Shown here: positions 11,237 through 25,700 of the stretch, in pieces
How positions within the stretch are numbered: the stretch's first letter is position 1
Layout of the letters: each line of letters begins with the position of its first letter
From: Plotosus lineatus
Taxonomy: Eukaryota; Chordata; Actinopteri; Siluriformes; Plotosidae
Length of the DNA: 64,000 nt
Direction: 5' to 3'
NCBI GenBank assembly: GCA_024760905.1
Contig: CM045745.1
Span: 17,432,782-17,496,781, forward strand
Made by a program: the position numbers and the translations under genes
The notes under the pieces: generated by a model
What the model was told of the DNA's origin: nothing
Databases searched by the model: none
What the model saw: the letters and a program-made list of their open reading frames with translations, nothing else

Positions 11237-11240
<4 letters not shown>

Positions 11241-11270
<30 letters not shown>
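11241..11270. repeat. (GT)n microsatellite
   Basis: About 15 GT units in tdrd7 intron 1. Confidence 0.9.
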
Positions 11271-11275
<5 letters not shown>

Positions 11276-11670
11276 AGAATACGCGACAAGTGGACGGAAC
11301 TCGGTTTATTTTTTCCTGACAGAGAGCTACCGACTGCAGTGTAGTCGTGAAAACAAGACTGAACCTGTTAACTTTACTTTAACCACGTCATAACTTTTTT
11401 TTTAATGATAAATGCGAAGTGTGTTGAGTCTTTAACCGGCGTGTGCGTGTGTGCGCGCGTTTCGCTGACGTAACCTCTTCACGTTCTTTCGGTTTACTTG
11501 ACAAACTTTTATCAGGCGGAAATAAAATAAAAATGAAACTCGGTTAGAAGTGATCAGGTTTATATGTGAGACAGTTAAAGTTCAGTAGAAGTGTGTGACT
11601 GTATGGTGGTGGTAAGTGAACTGTACTGAGTCCAGGGTGTGTCTGTCATTAATCTGCCCACGAGCTCATA

Positions 11671-11671
<1 letters not shown>

Positions 11672-11701
<30 letters not shown>
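11672..11701. repeat. (GT)n microsatellite
   Basis: About 15 TG units in tdrd7 intron 1. It forms an inverted pair with the (AC)n array at 11784-11828. Confidence 0.9.
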
Positions 11702-11703
<2 letters not shown>

Positions 11704-11780
11704 CGTCCAAAGCCAAGGCTCTTTCACTTTCACTGTGTCGAACATTTACAACAAGCTTCAAGCTTTACCCTCTCAATTTT

Positions 11781-11783
<3 letters not shown>

Positions 11784-11828
<45 letters not shown>
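11784..11828. repeat. (AC)n microsatellite
   Basis: About 22 AC units, 82 bp downstream of a (TG)n array of opposite polarity on the same strand. Confidence 0.9.
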
Positions 11829-11831
<3 letters not shown>

Positions 11832-12424
11832 AATTTTAAATTTATTATGAGAAAATCTGTCAAAATGCAGTACATAAAAATTACATTTACAAATAAATTT
11901 CGATTTACAAATCAAATTAAGTGTAGATGATAGTAAGATGAGAGTAATATCGTCTTGGGTGGTTCCCTGGTGATTCTCATCCCTAATTTAAAACATAGAC
12001 TGTAATTAAAAGAGAAGCATGTTCTACTATACAGTAACCTCATTCTGGCCTAACAGTAAACACAGGCTGTGGCTTTAACTGTACTATAACTCCTAACAGG
12101 ATCTTTCTTTACCTCCTGACTTTTGAATTAAAATTCAGGTTGTCAGTTTTCTTTAATTTTTATCTCTTTTTTCGGTATGAACATCAAAAGTCCTTTCTAA
12201 AGATAAGATAATACTGTACCGTATTACCCATGAGGGAGAGTTTACATCATCAGAGCATCACAATGCGAAAGAAAATTACAAGACAGAAACATAAAAAGAG
12301 AACATAAAAGACAGTTATTTATATATTCATACATTTTCTAAGCCCTTAATCCTGATGTCAGAGAAATAAGTTGTCATCTTGAACTAACAGCTTACATTAT
12401 CACATGAAAATAAGTAACTCGGGA

Positions 12425-12712
12425 GTTTCTGTATGGAGTTTGCATAACCTTTCTTTGCTTTTGTGGGTTTCCTCTGGGATTCCTGCTTTCTCCAATGGTC
12501 CAAAAAACATGCACAGTGGGCTGATTGGCATTTCAAAATTGACCCTTGGTATGAAAGTGTGTGAATGGTTGTATATGTGTTTGCCCTGCATTGGCCTGGT
12601 GAGCTGTTCAGAGTGTACCCCACCCTTGCACAGAGTCTGCTGAGATAGGTGCCAGCCTCCCAGCAACCCTTATTAGGATTAATAGGCATAGATAATGAAT
12701 TAATGAATGAAA
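12425..12712 (+). mobile_element. Family-2 SINE, 5'-truncated
   Basis: Body and tail of the family-2 SINE (TATGGAGTTTGCATAACC, then AAACATGCACAGTGGGCTG, then CAACCCTTATTAGGATTAAT) with a (GAAT)-like end. It lies in tdrd7 intron 1, about 190 bp upstream of the first coding exon. Confidence 0.75.
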
Positions 12713-12905
12713 ATAAGCAGTGGCGTCTTAAAAAAAGAATTGTCCATTTGAGATCACAAGAAAAAATTAAGAAATTGAAAGAAATCTTGAAATGTGAAGC
12801 TGTAGTGTAATCCTCCAAATACTTTGTCCATTATCTTTCATGTGTGGAACAGCAAACTAAAAGTTAATATTTATAATTATTATTTAAGCTTTGTGTGTTT
12901 CTAAG

Positions 12906-13109
12906 ATGGTGGATGAGGAGGCGGTGAAGAAAAGCCTGCGGGCTGTTCTGCAGTCCAAGTCTGCAATCTCACTTTCTCGTCTGCAGGCTGAATATAAAGA
13001 ACTGACAGGTGAAACCATACCACACCAACAGCTGGGTCATACCACTGTGGATGCCCTGTTACACAACATGCCCTCTGTGGTGCACCTGGACAGTACTCGG
13101 TCTGGGGAG
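12906..13109 (+). CDS. tdrd7: tdrd7 coding exon 1: LOTUS domain 1
   Basis: The exon is 204 nt, phase 0 at its end. It opens with the ATG as the first three bases after the acceptor. Residues 1-68 form a LOTUS/OST-HTH winged helix ([39 protein letters not shown]), matching the start of vertebrate TDRD7. The donor is GAG|GTGAGT. Confidence 0.93.
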
Positions 13110-16100
13110 GTGAGTGACAATTACTGTGAGAATTTCATTTTCCTAACACATATAAAAAAGTTACAGCTGGTTGGAGGTGCTGTTAAATTATTATTTTTAG
13201 ACTGTAGTGTGAGATGAGACGTGACTCTCAATCTGAGCCTGCCCCAAATTAAGATGCACTCTCTTCTATATAAGAAAAAAAAAGAAAATATACTCTGAAT
13301 TTTATCGATTTTTAACGAAAATGAATTGATAAATAACATCATATTTATGCATTTAATATTAGTTTTAAATGTCTTCCCAAACTTGTTTTTATTTAAGTAT
13401 ATTTCCCAACCAAGATAAGTACATTTCAGGAGTACTACATATTGTGGCTGTATCATCCTCTCAGACACTGGTGCATGACAATAAAGCTCCTCACTTGAGA
13501 AAGTATCATACAGAAAGCAGTATTTTTTAAAGTTTAAGGTCAGAATTGCTCATATCTGAGACATGCAATCTTTACCATCTATGTACCTCCGTGAGATATA
13601 CAGGGATCCCTCACGTTTCACGGTTAATTGAGACTGAGATCCCCACGCGACCATCAAAATCCGTGAAGTACGATCACCCCTCGAACCCCACCCCCTGACT
13701 GACATATATGTGCATACGTGTATATAATATCAATAAATACACATTCAATACTGTAAATGCTTATAATAACAATGAAACATTAAAAAAATAACATAAGGTG
13801 TAAGAGGCAGTGGTGGTCTAGTGCTATAAGGTGCCGGATCGCTAATCCAAAGGTTGGGGGTTCGAGTCCCACTCTCCACAAGGTTGTCACTGTCCCCCCC
13901 CCAGTGCAGCTAACTGGGTTATCAAAGGCCGGCCATGTCTCTCACTGTCTATGGTGTGAGGCATGTAAAAGAACCATTGCTGACTTTTGTAAAAAGAGTA
14001 CGTAGCCGTAACAAAATTATTATACAAGTTTTGATTGTTCAAATTATGTTCAAAGATTATGATGCCAAAATTTTAGGTGTTTCCATTATTTTGTCAACCC
14101 CCTGTATATGATATGTCCAGTTTCAGTTGTGATCAGATTTGATTGTGTTTATTGGGGACTTCCCAGAACGTACTGCGGCTTACAAACATGGATGCCGCAG
14201 TCTGCAACTGCACACGCCGTAACACCTCACCAGAGTTTTGGTGAGACACGCCTGCTTCTGTATCTTATTCACACCCTTGATATACAGACTCTCACCCAGA
14301 ACTCATACGTTGGTGTTATTGCTGTTACTGATTGCTTGAACCATTTTTAGTTGGCAATTATTTTAATAAAAGCTTAACAATTTATAATAGATTACATGTT
14401 GGGATTTCCTGAAATACCTTATGTGTATCCAAAATATTGCATAAATGACTGAATGAATGAAAACAAAAAGGATAATATTATTTTCATTTTATTTTCCAAA
14501 ACACTTTATCCTTTATTAGTGTTTTTGGGAGACTGGAGCCCATCCTATCGGACTCCATGGAAAGGCGGGGTGCACCTGCACAGGGAGAACATGTACACGC
14601 CGCACAGAAATATCCCGGCACGTTGCTCGAACCCAGGATCTAAAGTTTTTCCATTTTACCTGGTCCACCATATTTATAGTAGTATTTTAACTGGTTTTAA
14701 TATTTCATAGACTTCATGTTAGTATTTTCCACAGACCTGTGTTGCAGTTGCTTTCGCTCATCAACTGTCCCTGTGTTGGTGCTTATTGAAGCATGCTGTC
14801 TTTTCTTCTGACAGTTTCCTGTTTTTTTAGGTGATATGTTATGCTACTGTGGAGAATGAAAAAGCCAACATTACAAAGCTAGCGGCTCGACAGCATGCAG
14901 CAAGGAAGACTGGCCGGCCTCAGATGGTCAACTGTCAGATGAGAGTGAAGCCCACTTCTTCACTGGTGTTAAATGGTAGGACTATATTACATACAGTGGT
15001 GCTTGAAAGCCAAAAGAAATCTAATGAAACCCCCCAATATGCAGTAGGAATGGATTAAAAATCACACCAGGACTGAACGACAGTTATTATAAACGTTTAG
15101 CTACAGGTATTACCGCACAAAGGGTCTGAGAGTAAAGCTTCACTTATTTTGCGACTCACAGATATGTAACATTGGATAATTTTCTCCGAATAAATAAATG
15201 ACCAAATGTAATATTTTAGTCTTGTTTGTTTAGCTGGAAACTCTTTATCTGCTTTTAAAACTTATGTGAGAATCTGATGATAATAATTGAAAACATGAGT
15301 TTGTAGAACTATAGGGCAGTGGTGGCCTGGTGGTAAATGTGTTGGATCACTGATGCTAAGGTTGGGGGTTTGGGTCCCACTCTCCACAAGGTTGTCACTG
15401 TCCCCCCAGTGCAGCTAACTGGGTTATCAAAGGCCGGCCATGTCTCTCACTCTCTATGGTGAGAGGTTCATGTAAAAGAACCATTGCTGACTTTCGTAAA
15501 GAGTAGCTACATAGCCGTCAGCGTGTTTCTACCCCTTGCTAAAGGAAGGGCATCCAACATAAAAACCTATGCCAAATCAAACATGTGAATCAGGTGATTT
15601 GCTGTGGCGACCCCTGTAGAAGGGAAAAAGCCAACAGGAAAAGAAGACGAGTCTGTAGAAGTCTGTAGAAATATAGAAAATTCTGCCGGGTTCACAAACT
15701 TTTGAATGAAAATATTTAATTGCAAACTACATTACAGTGCTTGTGTTGCATAAATCTGACTGGTTTTGTAAAAAGCACACACTACTTTCACACTGCACAT
15801 TCACCTCCATAGTCAGAGCAGTGGCTCAGTGGTCATGGTTCTGGATTACTGAGACAAAGGTCATGGGCTCAATCCCATGTACCAGCCTACTGCCACTGTT
15901 AGGCCCTCGAGCAAGGCCCCTAAATCTAATTTATATAAAGATGATAAATTCAAGTTGCTTTGGATGAGAGTGTCTGCCAAATGCTGCAAATGTGCTGAGA
16001 ATGTTTTCAGTATTATACTGTATTCCTTTTCATATGAGGGCATGGCGATGTTGGAGCAGTTGAGCATTTGTTCTGTCTTGCTCAAGTCACTGTGCTGGTA

Positions 16101-17798
16101 TTTACTGTTATTACATAATAGAGCTATAAATATTTTACTAATTTTAATTTGAGCATGAGCCTGGATGCAGTTTTTTCTTTCTTATATGGCATTTCATACA
16201 CCTACATTCGTTGGGGACTGTGTCCTAGTTTAACTCCTCTGAGGATGTAAGAATGCTAAGAATAAAGCTCACTATGAGGCCAGTCAGTAGAGTATACATT
16301 GTATGGGTTTAAGTGCTGACACTGATCCTGGATCAGGATCTCAGTGCAGCAATAGAACTGTACGATGAGACAGCAGAAACACAGCCAACGTATTCTTGCT
16401 CACACCCGAGATGCCGTGAGAGAGACAGAGAGAGAGGGAGAGAGAGAGAGAGAGAGATGGAATAGAGAAGGAGCTGAATGAAGACGCACATCACTAACAA
16501 TGCTTTTACTATTCGTCAGTGGCTTATCTTTTTTCCTCCATCTGCTACTCTATGAATGAATTTTCCTCTCCTCTCCTTACTGCTGATGCTTCCAACCTGC
16601 TGAGCATTTAGTATAAGAGCAGTCTGGGTGACTGTACATCATATATATCCCTGAAGCAAGATCGGGAAAAGGAATCATTCACATTATTGCTGCACTCTGG
16701 ATTTGAATGCTCTAAACTGTGCCAGACACACAATGCCATCGTCTTTCAGACAAGCACAGAGGTATGAATGTTAAAGTGAATGGCAGCAGGAGGTTATAAT
16801 TAGGATCACTGGGATTTGTTGAAGTGTATGATGTAATTAGGAATTGGTGTTAAGGTATGATAACATTGTCAATCTTTGTTTGACTGTGTGCATTTTGGAG
16901 ATCACAATATCTTATTTTTATATGGAACTATTAAAGCCCTTTTGTCTGAAATTTAAACTAATGAGTCCTCCTTGTCTGCACACACTGGTGTTTCCTGTTA
17001 TATTTTACAACTTTTCTTTTCTTGTAGCTAAACCCAGGACGTCTCTCAGGCAGCCTGAATACCTGGGTCGTCAGGGCCGAGGCAGCGGTCGCACAGGGAG
17101 CATGAGGGAAATGCATCCTGATGGGAGAGGCAGTAAAGTCCACAACGCTCCACCAAACACACCCAGCAGAAGGGGCAGTCTGACGTCTGACAGGTATGAC
17201 GGGTATGAAAGAATAGAATGGTTGCAGAAAGCCGACTGCTCATGAAAGGGCTGTGATCGAGAGATTTTTTATTAGAATTGCATTCATTCATTTGCTGAAC
17301 TGCTTCTTTCTACAAGAGCCGAGGAAAGGCTGGTACCTCTCTTATACTCTGGGTAAAGGTAGGGCACAACCTCAAAAGCTTGCCATTCCATCAAAGGGCG
17401 ACACACACAACCATTCAGACCCACTCTTATTATGTCACTTAGCCTAAATGTGCTTAGAGGACACCCACGCAAGCACGATGAGAACATGCAAACTCCACAC
17501 AGAAACACCCTCGCTGAGCACGGGACTCGAACCCAGGACCTTCTTGCTGTGAAACCACCATGCCATCATTCCACACTATCAGAATTGCAATATTTTCCTA
17601 AATACTACATTGCAAAAGACAAATGATTGAGTATAAAGTGTGACAGCGCTATGCTCAGACACACACATAAGGCTAGATGGAAAACATTTCCTCTTTCCTT
17701 CTCCCTTCTGCTGTCCTCTCTCACTGTGACTTGAATAAGAAATACAGCGTGGAGCTCAGCTGAATGTTCACTTAGTCTGGTGTGTATTTTGTGGTGGA

Positions 17799-17879
<81 letters not shown>

Positions 17880-19629
17880 TGTCTGTCTGTTTATGTAGAA
17901 TAATTCCGGCCAACAGCCAGCGCTTTTCACAGTAAACAACTGACTTCACCCATTCAGCTGTTTTCAGTATCTCTGGTTGTGGAATACACACAATACAGAG
18001 CTGAGAGCAGGGGTGGCATAGCTAAATGACTGAGCTGGGGCTTGCTAATCCTCCTGCTATCCCAGATTAGCAATTCTACATGATTCTGCAATGAATCAGC
18101 ACTTTTTCGTTTGGTAAAGATTTTGGTGGAAGCTCAGTCCATATGACTGAAACCAAACGAATCAAGAGTGTCTGGACTTTAGGTAATTCCTGCACAACAG
18201 ATGTGTGCGCCTGGGGCAAATATGTTTTGAATAATAATATGAGAAGCACTGTATTGAAGCTCATTCATGTAAACAGAAAAGTAATTGAATAGGAATGAAA
18301 CTGAATGAAACAACCCCCCCCGCGCGCGTACACGACTGCCGATTTCCGTGAAGTAGGATCAACCACCCCTGACTGAGGCATACGTACATGTATATGTGTA
18401 TATAATATCAATAAATAGATATTCATATATCTATATATATCTATAGAGGCTTATAAATAATGCATAAGATGCAAATAAAATATAAATACACACATATACA
18501 GACGCACGTGCACACACTCAGATGCGCACCTCACATAAAAATGTGAGTAGGTTTTTGGGTTGTTGTTTTGTTTTTGTTTACGTTTTTTTTTTTTTGCCGA
18601 ATTGGCCTTGTTTTGCAACATTTTCCTTAACCTTTTCCCTATTTTTCCTTAATTTACTTTTTTTTTTTTTTTTTCAATGAGTATTTTTTAAAAACACGCG
18701 ATGCACTGAAGCCGCAGAAACTGAAGCACGATGTAGCGAGTGATCACTGTATTTACTTTTGGGATTGCAAATTTCTGACTGGTTATAACACTTCTATTCT
18801 ATTAAAAGAGACATCACTGTGATATTTATTCATGATGTGTGTTTGCTTTGTAACCGAGTTGCTAGGCATGAAATGTTATGAGTATTGCTGTGTTTTGTGA
18901 GTCATTGGTCAAATTTAATTGCAGTTGAGGGACTAATAATGCAGTAATTGATTTCAAACACTGTTCTTCTGTACTAAATATAGTGACCTTTTTTTAAAAC
19001 ATTGTCTGAAATTCTGGGGTGTGAATAAAATAGATTAAATAGCACTATAAGACTTATTTTGCTGCCTTGTACCTACTTCTCATTAAATAAGTTTCAATAG
19101 AGCACCATGCAAGACACCCTGAGTCTCCAATTCAAGTTCAGACCTTTACCATTTTACAGATCAGATAAAAGGATGACCCTGCCAGCCAGATTCCAAAAGG
19201 AAATGCATACCCACCTATCTAGGAACCCTCAACAGAGCCATGGTGAGTCGGCTTTCTTTTGTCTTTCTTCTTTCGTTCATTATAATAAGGCAGGAAACTG
19301 GTAACCATAACTATCAACCAAATCATTTTAATTCTGTAGAACGTTGATGGCAGACCCCAGTCTCCATTGAGTTCCTTTCTAGTTTTATGTAGGGGTGAAA
19401 CTTTCATTATTTGGTGTTCCGTCAGTAAACAGTGTTCTCATGACTACTGGGATATACTGATATTCAGCCCTAGGCAAGCTCACTAATGGTTATTATACAG
19501 GAGGTGGTAAGATAGGGACCCAAACAAGCTTATGTTCATAGTTGGTTCTATGCTTATGCTTATCATTTATAGTGCACACATGCAATATACATTTTCATTG
19601 ATTGATTCATTTTTCTTGCAATCTTAATG

Positions 19630-19712
<83 letters not shown>

Positions 19713-22700
19713 ACACACACACACACACACTATTTTGTTTCTAGTGGTTTCACATGAAGCAGTTGCTAGTGATTGCACAGTTTTTCTATTCTAACATTTC
19801 CTGAACATTTACAGCTCCTTCAAACCTTAATGAAAGCCCCCCTCCATCAAAAACCCGGACACAGTCAAAACTCTACAGTCCAAAAGTGGTGCAGTCCCGC
19901 CTCAAAGAGGTTCTGAAGAAGCACAGCAATGGTTTCTGGGTGTCTAAACTTCCACAATTATACAGAGAGCTATACAAGCAAGAGCTGCCCAGTGAAGCCT
20001 TGAAAGATCTGGAACAGTGGACCCATATCTGCACAGTGAGTTCAGCTATAGCATGAACAACTCAACTCAAAATTCTTTTCAAATAATAATCCACAAATTG
20101 ATTATGTGACCCTGGTCCCCTGAAATTTTGTTATAATATACATTATATTGGTAGTCATTGTAAGAGGCTTTCCATCGTTGGTTTATTTCTTTTAATTTTG
20201 GTAGAATAGTCATGAGTGTATTTTATAAACTATGTATAATATGTGATAATGCTTTGCCTTTTAAACTCACAGTTGTATGAATCAGGGATTTACAATTTAA
20301 GGTATTTTTCCTCAATGTGTAGGTCGAGAAACCATGCAGTAGCAGATCTCAGGAGCTTCTGCTGTACCCTGCCAAGGATATCAGCCAAACCACTAACACA
20401 TATAGCCTTGAAATGACGCACACTTCAGACAAGCAGCTCCCCTCACCTCCAAAGCCCCAGAAAGTGAACAAAAAACCTAAGGATAACACATCAAGCCCAT
20501 TGGCATCTCCCAAAGCTCTACCTGAGGACCTCAAAAAAAACCTACTAGAGCTGCTTCTTAAGTACAGCAGTGGTTTATGGGCTCATGCCCTCCCCAAACT
20601 CTACCAAGATACCTACAAGACCAACCTGCCCGAGTATGTACTTGACAGCCTGCCATTGCTTTCAGATATATGCACTGTTGACTACCCTGTGCCAGACAAC
20701 CCCAGAAGGGCAATTCTCTATGTGAAGGTATTAGAGGATGAAAATTGCAATCCGAGAGACTCAGCAGATCTGAAGGCGAGAGAGGAGGCAGGGCGACGTC
20801 TTAGTTCTCAATCTGTGCCTCCTCTACTTATTCCGAAGGAGGAGTATCCCTCAGTGCTGGTGGTTGAGGCAAGCTGCACAAACAGTGTCGTTCTCAGGTA
20901 AAAGGAAGATGATATACTAGTAAGCTCACCTATTTTGTGATATCATGTAATTTATTCAAAATAAAAAATGCACTGAGTTTCGTTATATTCATCTGAATGT
21001 CAACAGATACATAGGTGAGGGATATTCCAAGGCCCAGGAAAAGCTGGAAGATGATATGAAGGAATTCTATAGACAGGATAACACCCGGAAGACACTGATC
21101 TCCCCATCATCAGGCCAACTAATTGCAGTCATTGCTGAAGAAGAGGAAGAGATCCTCCGAGCACAAGTGTGTGAGGTCAAGCCTGATAAAGTTAAGGTAT
21201 GTTCAGTAGGTCATAAAGCATTTATTTCACAGTGTGTCTGAGCACACTTCTGTTATTATAATATGCTGATTCATTTTGGAATGTGGCTGTTAGGCTCAAG
21301 TGAGGATGTTGGGTGAAGAAGGCTTGGCCATTTCAGTTCAGTGGGGTTGAGGTCAGAACTAAGTGCAAGCGACTCGAATTACACTAATCAGGGTGAACCA
21401 GGTTTTCATGGCTTTTACCTTGTGCATGGGGACATCATACTGAACTATTGTCAAGCAAGAATTAAGAAGGTCTGTCTACCGTTTGAATGAAATGGCAGAG
21501 AGACCTTGTTAATTCTCCATTGAGGACATGTTTGAGATCTTTAGTTCCAGCTATCGAGCTATTATGCAAAACGTTTATTCTTTAGGGTTGCAAAACATCT
21601 GGAGTCTATCACACTCATTTCAGGTAAGACTCAGGGCACCACAGATCTTTCACACACATTCACACTTATACACATTTTAGAATATAATCTGTAGATCTAA
21701 TATGCATTTCTGTCAGAAACTCAAGAACCTAGAAGAAACTAGTGCTAGGACCTTGAACCTTTTTGTAGAACCACTGTAATCCTCCCATCTAAAAAAAAAA
21801 AAAGAAAATACAGTGAAGTACTGTAAAACTATAATTTAGACTGAGAGATTCTATACAGTGTTCTTCAAACATACGATGGATAGGTGTACATGTATTTTTG
21901 GCCATGTAATGTTGGTTTATTTATTTATTTGTTTGTTTGTTTGTTGATTTATATACTGTATTAAAGGAGAGGACAGTGCTTGTTAAAGGTTAATCTCATT
22001 TTAAAATTACGATCAATTTCTTTTTGTGTGCAAAACCTGAGGCTGAATGCTTTAGTTTTACTGGGCAGTTAACTTTTATTTTATGGGCAGTTACTTGAAA
22101 ACTGAGTCTCAGAATGATGATTTCATCGAGGCCCAAATTAAGTATTTGGAGTAGTTTGGCTTCAAACATTATTTGTTTTATGATCCTGGTCTATATAGTT
22201 TCTCACCGCACAGGTAATGATTTTAATCTAAATCTTTTCACAGCTCCATCACAAATCTGTCATCTGAATATATCAAAATCCTATATGTACTTGTACATGT
22301 TAAATTGGACCTCAGTAATATCATTACTATTCTGAGATTCAGTTTGCAAATTGCTGAAGAATCGGCCTCAGATTTTGCACTTTTCCTTTAATTCTGCATT
22401 TAACCCATCTAAAGTGAGCTCACAGCAGCGGGCTGCCACATTGCAGAGCCCGAAGAGCAGTTGAGGGATAGGTGCCTTACTCAAGCCGGCATTTTTCCTG
22501 CGTTTTTTTTTGTAAAACGAAAAGACTCCTTGATCCCAAATCTACTTCTCGAACCATTTGGCCACAGCTCCCCACCAGTGGCGTAGTTAGTGACCAAATT
22601 AAAAGCAGTGTGATAACAGTGTTCTTTTAGTGTTATTAACTTCATAAAATTACTTTTTGCACTTTATTTACATCATCAATCAATGCAGTCTGAGTTTGTG

Positions 22701-25700
22701 CAAGAAATTAGGTAAGATCATGAGAACTAACCCCTCAGTGGAATATTTTATTTTCTCTATTTCATATTCTTATCTTTTCCCATGTTCCCTGTTCCTGAAT
22801 CTCGTGCTGCTGTGATGTGGATTTTCTGGGAGAGGAAAGTTTATCTTAACACTGGCAGAATTTTGGGCGCAGTGGCACTAAATCAGGACATTACGTTTTG
22901 TGGTCTAATGCCACCCGTCTCAACTCACCACCACTTAATTCTTTTGTGATTTGTAACATTTGTCTACAAAAGCAAAACCAGGCCTCAGTTCATAAACCTA
23001 GCGTAAATAAATGCAACAGTTTAAGACTTTGTAGTTTAAATATGATGTGGCTGATAAAGATAATAATTACCCACTTATGGTTTGTTGTTTCAGGTTTATT
23101 ACGTGGATCATGGCTTTTTTGATTTTGCTAGTAAAAGCAAGCTGCTTGAGTTGCATGAAAAATTTTTCAAGCTGCCTTTCCAAGCAACAAAATGTAAACT
23201 TGCTGGTGAGTTTCTGAAAGGCTTTTGATTTATTGGTATACTCTGCTGTAAACTACTGAAATTTACCTGGTAGTGCATGTTAATGTTAATAAGGCATGTC
23301 ATTGGATTTGTGTCAGGCCTTGAAGCATTTGCTGTGGAGCCAGCAGTACTGAAAAAATTCGACTCCATGGCAAGTGGTAAAATTCTACTGGCTGAGATCC
23401 TTGAGCGAAAAGACATTCCTCTATTGGTGTTATATGACACATCGCAGGAGGATGACATTAACATCAATGCGTCCTGTCTGAAAGCCCTGCGAGACAAGTC
23501 TTTAGAGAGCCCTCTGCAGGTACCGGGGATAACCACTACTAAACTTGAGAATTCTTTGATTGTTCCATGATTTGTAACACTGATTTTAATCCTCTAGATA
23601 AACAGTGCCTACATGAATGTGAGTGTGACCAGTGTGTGTTCAGATGGTATGTTCTACTGCCAGTTGCCCTCTCGAGGTTTGACCAAACTCAGTGAAATCC
23701 TGGAGAAGACAGAGAGTTATTTCCACAACCAGGTATAAAGGAGATGGTAGTTGTATAGGTACTGTACTAGAGAGTGTGGACTATGTATTTAAAGTCTGAG
23801 CCTTCAGTACATTCTGTGCCAGTAAACAGACTTAAGTCAATGTCTCTCTGTGGAATACATGTTTATCTATTGAGCAGACCACAGTATGGACATTATACTT
23901 CACATGCCTTCTTAGTAATAGAAACAGGATTTACCTTTCCACTTTTCTATTGTATTGTGTAAGATTAAATAAGATCGTTACCCAGACATTAAATTATTCA
24001 TATGTAAATTTGACTTCACAAAAAATCTGAAGTACTGAAAGGCACAGAATTCCTTATTACTCCTAGATTGTTTCTTTGTAGACGTGTGTGAGCCATGACA
24101 GTCTGTCACACCACAGCAGTGACGTGCATCCAGGGGAGGTAGGGGAGGCAGAGCCCCTCCCGCCAATCTTGAAAAGTAAAAAAAAGTTAATCATAAAATA
24201 TACTAAATGTCAATATTTGTCAGCTGATATGTATTACAAACCCTTTTACTGTTTAAATCAAAATTTAAAATATTTTTTTCAAGAAAGAATAGCAGAATTT
24301 CCATGTCTCGTTCAAATCCAGGAAAAAGCTGTGCCGTGGGGCAGTGCTTTGCTGTACTGTTCACTCAATTGTTGTGTCCCTCACAGACTGTGGTGTATGC
24401 AAAACAAATAGTGTGTTGCTGTCCCTCTATATATCACAGCTGAAATGCTTTCAAGAACTCAGATTACAGGCTCTAAATTTTCATAATATGGATAGTGTAT
24501 AAATGTATTTCTGTAGCATGTTTAGGCTGCAGATTAATCATAAAACCCAGAAACAAAAAAGTTCTTTGGTGAGGCGAACAGTACCCCTGACTCATGACAG
24601 AGGGCACTCTTCTTCATTTGTAGTTTATATTTTCTTTACCATCTGCCTTATCAAAATGGAGGACTGCAGTCCCAAGCTGTGAAAATTTGCAAATCTGATT
24701 TTTCAATCAAAATAAGAGGTAAATTTTAACGTCAGATGAAATATGTGTCAGATATTTGTGTTAAAATTGCTGATATGAGATATAAAATATAACACATTAT
24801 CTTTTGGCACTCAAATGATGAGTAATATGTTCTTGAGTTCATTTGTATTTGTAAATCTGCCTCTAAAAGAGTCAGTGCTTCGCCAGCTGTCACCCTCACC
24901 GCACATCACTGCACTACGGTATGGTAAAGAGATGACGGATGCAAATATGGTAAAAAGGGATTTTAATGAAAGGCCAGGCAAACAAATCCAAAGTAGTAGA
25001 CGGAGATCATAGGCCAGGCAGAAGTATCCACACAGCAGAGAGACTCCACAAGCCAGAGTTTATACACGGGAGATAAATATCAGAGACAAGGCACTAAGTC
25101 ATAAACCAGGTAGCAAACAGAGATTCATATGAGGTTCTAAGGCTTGGTAGACACTGGCAAAGTCACAATACATCAGTTTGGACTTGAACTTGGCAGTCTT
25201 TTTATGTGTACTGTGCCATCAGTGAGCGCTGATAGGTGTACTGAGATCATGTGATGTGGAAGTAGAACAGCTGATTATTAAGTGTGCTGTGGAACATGCT
25301 GGGTAGTGTAGTGTGCAGACTCATGAGAGTTTGTGGATACTGTGATAAAAGTGCAATCTAATTACAAACTAGAAGATTTGCAGTCTCTGGTAAACAGAGA
25401 CACTGACATCAATTTAGCAAAAAAACAAACAAACAAAAAAAAAAAAACAGAAAGATACCAGTAAACATAGGTTATAAATATGATGTAATATGGTGGGAAT
25501 GTAATATTCCAATCATAATTAATATCAGTTCATTTTCTGTAACCGCTTCATCCTAATTAGGGTCGTGGGGAGGCTGGTGCCCATCCCAGCCAACTCAGGG
25601 TGAGGGTAGAGTACACCCTGGACAGCTCGCCAGGCCATCGCAGGGCGGAAACACGCTGACGGCTTTGCAGCCTACTCTTGTCGAAAGTCAGCAATGGTTC

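Noticed and set aside
19107..19304. Possible internal tdrd7 start at 19107
   Set aside because: The segment joins in phase to upstream exons through the AG at 19101-19102, so the Met is internal.
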